A stretch of 9,962 bases of DNA, from positions 1 to 9,962 of the forward strand of contig JAUVJK010000029.1 in NCBI GenBank assembly GCA_030592425.1. Direction: 5' to 3'. Every line of letters starts with the position of its first letter. Position 1 is the stretch's first letter. Below, one piece after another: positions 4,934-9,962 of this stretch. Source of the DNA: Candidatus Moraniibacteriota bacterium (GTDB lineage Bacteria > Patescibacteriota > Minisyncoccia > Moranbacterales > GCA-2747515). The notes under the pieces were generated by a model. It worked only from the letters and a program-made list of their open reading frames with translations. It was not told the origin of the DNA and made no database searches. The translations under genes and the position numbers were made by a program.

Positions 4934-5980
4934 CTACATTCCATCTGCTTCCGCTTTTGCTTTCACTGCAACTTTGATCTCTTTTGCAATAGCCTTCGTC
5001 GTTTTTGGATTTTCTCTTAAATAAACTTTCACCTTTTCGCGACCAACACCCATTTTTTCCTCACCATAACTATAAGAATTCCCCGCCTTACCGATCACAT
5101 CATACTTGATCCCTGTGTCGAGAAGATCTCCCTCATAGGAAATACCCTGATTATACATAATATCAAACTCTGTTGTGCGAAATGGAGGTGCAACTTTATT
5201 TTTCACCACTTTCACTTTTACACGGTTACCCACAACCTCGTCACCTTTCTTGATCTGCGCAGCACGGCGTACCTCAATACGTACAGAAGAGTAGAATTTC
5301 AGTGCATTTCCTCCTGTTGTTGTTTCTGGATTACCAAAGACCACGCCAATCTTCATACGGATCTGATTGATAAAGATCACAACACAATTTGATTTTGCAA
5401 TAATAGAGGTTAGCTTTCGCAACGCCTGACTCATGAGTCGTGCCTGACGCCCCATATGATGATCTCCCATTTCTCCATCGATCTCTGCTTGTGGCGTTAG
5501 AGCAGCAACAGAATCTATAACGATCACATCTACAGCATTAGAACGCACAAGTGTTTCAACGATATCTAATGCTTGTTCACCTGCGTCTGGCTGCGAAACA
5601 AGAAGCTCCTTAATATCAACACCAATTTTTTGAGCGTACATCGGATCCAACGCATGTTCTGCATCCACGAATGCTGCTGTACCACCTCCTTTTTGTGCAT
5701 TTGCAACAATATGCAGTGCAAGAGTTGTTTTTCCTGATGATTCTGGCCCATACACCTCAATAACTCGTCCTCGCGGAACACCGCCAATGCCCAATGCTAG
5801 ATCAAGGGAGATGCTTCCTGTTGGAATGGATGCAACATCAACATGTCGCACGTCACCGAGTTTCATGAGCATCCCATCACCAAATTTTGTTTTGATCTCA
5901 TCAACGACAGCGTCAATTTTTGCATTATCCTTTGCTTTTACACTCTTGTCTCCCTTTTGTGCTCTCTTTTCTTTTGCCAT
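4934..5980 (-). CDS. recA: Recombinase RecA
   Basis: ATP-dependent strand-exchange protein of homologous recombination and DNA-damage response. The 348-residue length is normal. Walker A GPESSGKT lies at 78-85, Walker B VIVIDS at 152-157, the L1 region around GEMGDHHMGRQARLMSQALR (169-188), and L2 around FGNPETTTGGNALKFYSSVR (215-234). QIRMKIG (206-212) is typical of bacterial RecA. The C-terminus is Lys/Ala-rich (about 327-345) rather than carrying the strongly acidic tail of E. coli RecA. The start ATG at 5978-5980 gives the standard MAKEKRAQ N-terminus; there is no Shine-Dalgarno. No LexA-type operator was found upstream. It lies 97 bases after the rodZ-like gene on the same strand, without a visible terminator between, so partial cotranscription is possible. 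Confidence 0.98.
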   Translation of the reverse strand: MAKEKRAQKGDKSVKAKDNAKIDAVVDEIKTKFGDGMLMKLGDVRHVDVASIPTGSISLDLALGIGGVPRGRVIEVYGPESSGKTTLALHIVANAQKGGGTAAFVDAEHALDPMYAQKIGVDIKELLVSQPDAGEQALDIVETLVRSNAVDVIVIDSVAALTPQAEIDGEMGDHHMGRQARLMSQALRKLTSIIAKSNCVVIFINQIRMKIGVVFGNPETTTGGNALKFYSSVRIEVRRAAQIKKGDEVVGNRVKVKVVKNKVAPPFRTTEFDIMYNQGISYEGDLLDTGIKYDVIGKAGNSYSYGEEKMGVGREKVKVYLRENPKTTKAIAKEIKVAVKAKAEADGM

Positions 5981-6039
5981 TTTTCTATTATTACGATTTA
6001 TTCACCTACTTATAAGATCTCTCTATTTACATAGTACCT

Positions 6040-6068
6040 ATATTACGGCACTTCGCAAGAAATAACAA
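6040..6068 (-). promoter_or_regulatory. Candidate recA promoter
   Basis: On the minus strand TTGTTA (6063-6068) and TAATAT (6040-6045) lie 17 bases apart in the gap between the rodZ-like gene and recA. Each box matches 4 of 6 consensus bases. The start would fall near 6033, about 50 bases before the recA ATG. No SOS box overlaps it. Confidence 0.35.
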
Positions 6069-6077
6069 TCATACGAT

Positions 6078-7118
6078 CTATTGCGTATTTTCATCTTCTT
6101 TTTCACTATTTATATCTTCACTTTCATTATTTTTCTCTAACACGATTTCGTCACCATCTTCTGTTCTGACGGTATCTGCCGTAAAAAGTACATCTTCTAC
6201 CAATTCTTTCGTCTCGCCGAGTAATCCATATTCTGACTCATTAATAGTGACAAATGTTGCGTTGCCACGATTTGTCGTAATCACTATTTTTTTTGTTGCA
6301 TCAAAAGTTTGTGACTCTTCTGCAGAGAGTTCATCATCGAAAATGATCTCATCATCAGCTAGCACAACAAGAGTGATATCAAATTCCTGTGCAACAACCT
6401 CGATTGATACTTTCTCTTCTTTCTGCTCTTCTTGCACATCTTCATATTGTCCATACACGGTAATATTTTTTTCGGATTCCTTGTCAAAAGAATTTACACT
6501 TTTCACAGTAATTGTATTGACGCCATTTTGCAAACTGATCGTTTCTTCAAATGATCCATCTTGATTGACAATAACACCTTCTGAATTGATAAAAATACGC
6601 GCTTCCTGATCAGTTTTTCCTTGCACTACAACGATTCTCTCAGTGATTGTGATACCTTCTATTGGAGTCTCAACAACAAGCCACGGTGCAGAGACAAAGT
6701 GACGTAATTCACTATAAAGATATATAAACACGACAGAGAATAATACAATTCCCGCAGTAATAACCATCATGCGCGGCGTAATAATAAATCGCTTCACCTT
6801 AAGAACCTTTTGGGACGTCACTGATGATTCTTCATCACTCATACTATTGAAGATTCCTCTTTCTCTTTCATACAAACGAATAAGTGTTTCATCATTTACA
6901 CCAAAAAATTCTGCATAGCTTCTGAGAAATCCTCTCACATAGACATCAGCTGGGAGATCATCGTACGTGCCTTCCTCAAGATCCTCTAAGTATCGTTGCT
7001 GAATTTTTGTATGACGTGCTATTTGTTGCAAAGTAACGTCTTTTGCACCACGCAATTTTTTCATTTTCTCTCCAAGCGTGAGAGAATGCACTTTTTTTAT
7101 TCTAAAGCCTTTTGTCAT
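6078..7118 (-). CDS. RodZ-like helix-turn-helix membrane protein with Ig-like domain
   Basis: Probably a cell-shape protein linking the cytoskeleton to wall synthesis, judged from RodZ-like architecture. From the ATG at 7118 it has 346 residues: an N-terminal helix-turn-helix (about 14-75, LTLGEKMKKLRGAKDVTL then YLEDLEEGTYDDLPADVYVR), a basic stretch, one membrane helix (about 112-135), an Ig-like beta domain (about 150-222; pattern PIEGITITERIVVVQGKT and ISLQNGVNTITVK), a DUF4115-like beta domain (about 237-314) and an acidic, Asn/Glu-rich tail. The Ig-like domain between the membrane helix and DUF4115 is absent from E. coli RodZ, which has a proline-rich linker there. An in-frame GTG at 7151 would add 11 residues, but the ATG reads better (MTKGFRIKK). 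There is no MreB gene in the window. It follows ftsK by 153 bases with no terminator seen. Confidence 0.85.
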   Translation of the reverse strand: MTKGFRIKKVHSLTLGEKMKKLRGAKDVTLQQIARHTKIQQRYLEDLEEGTYDDLPADVYVRGFLRSYAEFFGVNDETLIRLYERERGIFNSMSDEESSVTSQKVLKVKRFIITPRMMVITAGIVLFSVVFIYLYSELRHFVSAPWLVVETPIEGITITERIVVVQGKTDQEARIFINSEGVIVNQDGSFEETISLQNGVNTITVKSVNSFDKESEKNITVYGQYEDVQEEQKEEKVSIEVVAQEFDITLVVLADDEIIFDDELSAEESQTFDATKKIVITTNRGNATFVTINESEYGLLGETKELVEDVLFTADTVRTEDGDEIVLEKNNESEDINSEKEDENTQ

Positions 7119-7154
7119 TGTTTGGATAATTTTTTGAAGATTAAAAAACACAAA

Positions 7155-7174
7155 GTTGCACGTTGCCGTTGCAC
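7155..7174. repeat. Triple GTTGC repeat upstream of the rodZ-like gene
   Basis: GTTGCAC at 7155-7161 and 7168-7174 flank a further GTTGC at 7162-7166, giving three units with 6-7 base phase. It lies 37-56 bases upstream of the ATG at 7118. It could be an operator or chance; nothing ties it to a regulator. The rest of the 7119-7271 gap is A-rich on the coding strand with no clear promoter. Confidence 0.4.
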
Positions 7175-7271
7175 GAATCCCTCTGTGTTATTGTTTTTAT
7201 TTTTATTTTTTCGCTTTCTTTGCTATATTTTCTGACTTCTGTATTCTTCTTTTTTGATCTTTAATTCTAAA

Positions 7272-9596
7272 CTATGCTTGCCACTTATCTCTCTGTGCTT
7301 GATCCTTCAGATCATCCGTATACTGAGGTTCACTGTCAGAGTCTTTATTGATAAGCACCTCTCGTGCTTTTGAACCATTCGCTGGACCAACTACACCATT
7401 CTCTTCCAAAAGATCTACAAGGCGTGCTGCACGAGAATACCCAACTTTCAATCGTCTTTGAATATAGGAGGTTGATGCTTTACCAGCCTCAATAACGATC
7501 TTTTTCGCTTCTTCATAGAGAACGTCATCTCCATCGCCACTAGTATCTCCAGCACTCGATCGTGATGAATTTCCTCCAACGCCTCGATCAATTGTGATAT
7601 CATCATCCAATTCGTCATTATAGTCATCAGATTGATCAGCAAGAAAAGAGACAACCCTTTTCACTTCTTCTTCATCAATCAAAACGCCCTGTAAACGAAC
7701 AGAAGTTCCAGAATCGCCACTTTTATAAAGCATATCACCACGTCCAATTAACTTCTCAGCTCCCGGTGAATCAAGAATTGTTCGTGAATCGATCTGAGTC
7801 GAAACGCGCAAAGCAATGCGTGTTGGAAGGTTCGCTTTGATCAAACCAGTGATCACCTCCACACTTGGTCTCTGTGTCGATACGATTAGATGAATACCAA
7901 CAGCACGAGACATTTGAGCAAGACGTACAATTGCAGCTTCCACATCTTTTCCATGCGACATCATTAGGTCAGCTAATTCATCGATCACGATAACGATCAC
8001 TGGAAGATTTTCCATCTTTTCAGTTACTTCCTCTTGTGTTTCCTCGTCGATATGTGTTCGCACACCACCAGTCTTCCTTTTTTTTGTATACGACTCGAGA
8101 TCACGCGACCCTGTTTCCTGCAGAAGAATATATCTGCGTTCCATTTCACCAACAGCCCATTTGAGGGCGTTAAGGACTTTACCACTATCCACGATCACAT
8201 CTGTAAGGAGATGTGGAATACCATTATAGAGAGATAGTTCGACCCGCTTTGGATCAACAAGGATCAGTCTCAATTCATCTGGTGAGTTTTGATACAAAAG
8301 AGAGAGAATCATACTATTGATAGCAACAGATTTTCCTGTTCCAGTTGTACCGGCAACTAAGAGATGTGGCATCTTTGCGAGATCCGCGACCTCATACTCA
8401 CCATCTACCGTTTCACCGAGAGCAAGCATTAGATTTGATTTGTGTTTTGTAAAAGCACGACTTGCCAATAGGTCTCGCATACGAACAGCGACCGTTTCTT
8501 TATTTGGCACTTCAATACCAACAAGTGACTTCCCAGGGATTGGCGCCTCAATACGGATTGGATGTGCTGCAAGAGCAAGAGCAAGATCAGCATTGAGAGC
8601 TGTGATCTTTGACAGCTTAACGCCAGTTGGCGGGTGAAATGCATACTGCGTCACGGATGGACCAGTTGTGATCGAGTCCAATTCAACATCAATGTTGAAA
8701 TTTGAAAGTGTTTCTTCAATGACTTCTGCATTCTGTTCCGTATTCCCAGCTTTTGCAGTTCCTTGTGAACGCTCAAATAGCTTTGATGGCGTATAATCCC
8801 ACTGCGAAGAAGGACGTTTCTTTTTCTTCAATCCTGCAAAGAGACCTTTCTTTGATTTTTCTTCATCCTCTTGATCGTTATGATCATCTGAGCCTCCTTC
8901 ATCAACGATTTCTTCATCTTCTTCATCTTCCTGATCATCTTCGTCTTCATCCTCATATTCTTCATCTTCATTCTCTTCTTCATCATCATCTCTTTTTCGT
9001 CCAAATGATGCTAACCACATTGAAAATCCTGATTGCCGTTTGCGTGACATCTTTTTCTCATCACGTACAAAAGAAAAATTAAAAGCAATCAAAATACCGA
9101 TAATGATCGTTGCGATCAAGATCAGCGAGCCTAAAAGTTTCCCTGTAAATGAATGTAGAAGAGTTGCAAAGACATATCCAATATAACCACCTCCGATACC
9201 TTCACGAGCCATTGTATTCATTTGTTCCTGATCAAACGGTATCAAATGCATCAAACTAAGTATTGCAAAAAATGCTAAAAGTAAACCGATAATCCGCGTC
9301 AAATAAAAAGATTGTTTTCGTTTTCGTTTAAGAAGAATAACACCAAGAAAAATAAAAAGTAATGGCGTCAGAATCTTTCCCCACCCTACAGCAACACCAA
9401 TACTGCCGACCATTTTATCACCAAAAATACCACCTACATGAAAGAATCCTAGAAGGAAGATCGCTGCCCACAAAAAAAGAATGATCGCCAGAATCGTCCG
9501 TTTTGTATCAGAAGAAATGTCAACAGAGATAAAACCTTCTCCATCGCCATCCTCTTCTAAATCTTCTTCATCATCTTTGTATTTTTTTCGTCCCAT
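7272..9596 (-). CDS. ftsK: DNA translocase FtsK
   Basis: Septum-located ATP-driven pump that moves chromosome ends and helps dimer resolution and division. From the ATG at 9594-9596 it has 774 residues, compact for the family. After an acidic N-terminus there are about four membrane segments (roughly 33-52, 73-90, 102-120, 153-172), then a linker (203-247) made almost wholly of Asp and Glu. The motor follows: alpha/beta domains from about 290, Walker A GTTGTGKS (416-423), LVDPKRVELSLY (446-457), Walker B VIVIVIDELADLMM (533-546) and STQRPS (573-578). The C-terminal gamma winged helix (about 692-750, SYIQRRLKVGYSRAARLVDLL) reads DNA polarity signals. A TTG at 9692 would add 32 residues but would run through a terminator hairpin, so I reject it. 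It is on the same strand as rpoC, separated from it by two terminators. Confidence 0.97.
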   Translation of the reverse strand: MGRKKYKDDEEDLEEDGDGEGFISVDISSDTKRTILAIILFLWAAIFLLGFFHVGGIFGDKMVGSIGVAVGWGKILTPLLFIFLGVILLKRKRKQSFYLTRIIGLLLAFFAILSLMHLIPFDQEQMNTMAREGIGGGYIGYVFATLLHSFTGKLLGSLILIATIIIGILIAFNFSFVRDEKKMSRKRQSGFSMWLASFGRKRDDDEEENEDEEYEDEDEDDQEDEEDEEIVDEGGSDDHNDQEDEEKSKKGLFAGLKKKKRPSSQWDYTPSKLFERSQGTAKAGNTEQNAEVIEETLSNFNIDVELDSITTGPSVTQYAFHPPTGVKLSKITALNADLALALAAHPIRIEAPIPGKSLVGIEVPNKETVAVRMRDLLASRAFTKHKSNLMLALGETVDGEYEVADLAKMPHLLVAGTTGTGKSVAINSMILSLLYQNSPDELRLILVDPKRVELSLYNGIPHLLTDVIVDSGKVLNALKWAVGEMERRYILLQETGSRDLESYTKKRKTGGVRTHIDEETQEEVTEKMENLPVIVIVIDELADLMMSHGKDVEAAIVRLAQMSRAVGIHLIVSTQRPSVEVITGLIKANLPTRIALRVSTQIDSRTILDSPGAEKLIGRGDMLYKSGDSGTSVRLQGVLIDEEEVKRVVSFLADQSDDYNDELDDDITIDRGVGGNSSRSSAGDTSGDGDDVLYEEAKKIVIEAGKASTSYIQRRLKVGYSRAARLVDLLEENGVVGPANGSKAREVLINKDSDSEPQYTDDLKDQAQRDKWQA

Positions 9597-9614
9597 ATAA
9601 GTCAATATTACCAC

Positions 9615-9647
9615 AAAAAAAGACCAGAAGCAAAAATTGCGTCTGGT
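9615..9647 (-). terminator. Terminator-type hairpin immediately upstream of ftsK
   Basis: On the minus strand ACCAGA pairs with TCTGGT (plus 9642-9647 and 9623-9628), then after one mismatch GCAA pairs with TTGC (9637-9640 and 9630-9633), loop of three, followed by C and seven Ts (9615-9621). It is a textbook intrinsic terminator, but ends only 18 bases before the ftsK ATG. Confidence 0.8.
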
Positions 9648-9663
9648 TAAGAGATTATTCTGT

Positions 9664-9692
9664 GTACAAAATAAATTACCGTTGTCTGTCAA
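9664..9692 (-). promoter_or_regulatory. Possible ftsK promoter with weak -10 box
   Basis: On the minus strand a perfect TTGACA (9687-9692) is followed after 17 bases by TTGTAC (9664-9669), or after 18 by TGTACA. The -10 box is poor. If used, the transcript would start near 9656 and meet the hairpin at 9615-9647 before ftsK. The remainder of 9693-9803 holds a 7-base-pair hairpin (ACTTTGT 9734-9740 with ACAAAGT 9751-9757) and no gene. Confidence 0.25.
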
Positions 9693-9803
9693 TCGAAGTT
9701 CTCTCGAAAATATTCTTGATCGTACACAACCTCACTTTGTCGCTCAGAACACAAAGTTCCGATCACAAGCCAAATTCCTGAATAAACTCATAAAGAGTCT
9801 ACA

Positions 9804-9833
9804 AAAAACCGACTCCTCGAGGAGTCGGTTTTT
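9804..9833 (-). terminator. Rho-independent terminator after rpoC
   Basis: A 30-base perfect palindrome (AAAAACCGACTCCTC and its reverse complement) starts about 20 bases after the rpoC stop. With T-runs on both strands it is bidirectional in form, but its place shows that it ends the rpoC transcript. Confidence 0.93.
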
Positions 9834-9853
9834 GCGAGATAAGAAAGATTGCC

Positions 9854-9962
9854 TTATTTCTTGGCGCGGAAGCCTGTACCAGCTGGGATAAGGCGTCCGA
9901 TAATGACATTTTCCTTGAGACCACGAAGGTGATCTTCTTTGCCAGTTACTGCGGCGTTGATC
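9854..9962 (-). CDS. rpoC: RNA polymerase subunit beta' (RpoC), C-terminal fragment
   Basis: Only the last 35 codons are in the window; the gene continues off the right edge. The readable end, starting INAAVTGKEDHLRGLKENVI and continuing IGRLIPAGTGFRAKK, is the conserved C-terminal segment of the beta' subunit, where GRLIPAGTG is diagnostic. The chain stops nine residues after the PAGTG core begins, far shorter than the tail of E. coli RpoC. The stop is TAA at 9854-9856, with the palindromic terminator just beyond. The beta subunit gene would be expected upstream, outside the window. Confidence 0.95.
   Translation of the reverse strand, partial: INAAVTGKEDHLRGLKENVIIGRLIPAGTGFRAKK

Noticed and set aside
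5981..6077. LexA/SOS box upstream of recA (and uvrB)
   Set aside because: No GAAC-N4-GTTC or CTGT-N8-ACAG pattern was found in either upstream region.
7119..7151. GTG start of the rodZ-like gene at 7151
   Set aside because: Adds 11 poorly conserved-looking residues; the ATG at 7118 gives a more usual short N-terminus before the helix-turn-helix. The GTG start cannot be excluded.
9597..9692. N-terminal extension of FtsK from a TTG at 9692
   Set aside because: The extra 32 codons start with TTG, run through a strong terminator hairpin, and precede a typical acidic MGRKKYKDDEED start at 9596.
9747..9759. GAAC-ACAAA-GTTC as a LexA-like operator
   Set aside because: Spacer is five bases rather than four, and the half-sites are better explained by the ACTTTGT/ACAAAGT hairpin at 9734-9757.

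Overview
The window is about 10 kb of compact, AT-leaning (about 40% GC by eye) bacterial chromosome carrying almost only housekeeping genes. Several traits point to a Patescibacteria/CPR-type organism, probably on the Parcubacteria side: no canonical Shine-Dalgarno before any gene, an S6-SSB-S18 cluster followed by efp instead of the L9 gene, a RodZ-like helix-turn-helix membrane protein with an added Ig-like domain, a compact 774-residue FtsK, a beta' subunit that ends shortly after its AGTG motif, and repeat-rich short intergenic regions. This placement is inference; there is no rRNA in the window.

Layout. 1-343 is non-coding: a perfect palindromic terminator, two blocks of an ATTAC-type heptamer repeat and a pair of GC-rich hairpins. 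344-2305 (minus) is uvrB. The 251-base gap to 2557 is divergent and holds a near-consensus promoter, TTGACA-17-TATACT, firing rightward into a structured leader and then rpsF-ssb-rpsR-efp (2557-4411), closed by a strong terminator at 4441-4478. The rest reads leftward: rpoC 3' end (9854-9962), ftsK (7272-9596), a rodZ-like gene (6078-7118), recA (4934-5980) and a small Cys-rich membrane protein (4517-4726).

The genes cover translation (S6, S18, EF-P, with S6:S18 as the likely regulator of its own operon), replication, repair and recombination (SSB, RecA, UvrB), chromosome segregation and division (FtsK), cell shape (RodZ-like) and transcription (RpoC). No mobile element, CRISPR array, tRNA or rRNA is seen.

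No new multigene system is visible. The points most worth a second look are regulatory: a consensus promoter firing straight into a terminator hairpin and an orphan AAGGAGGT upstream of the small Cys-rich protein; a terminator hairpin only about 18 bases before the ftsK start; the rpsF leader; an arginine at position 32 of EF-P; a strong excess of GATC, extreme in uvrB and absent from ssb; no TGA among ten stop codons; and the heptamer repeats.
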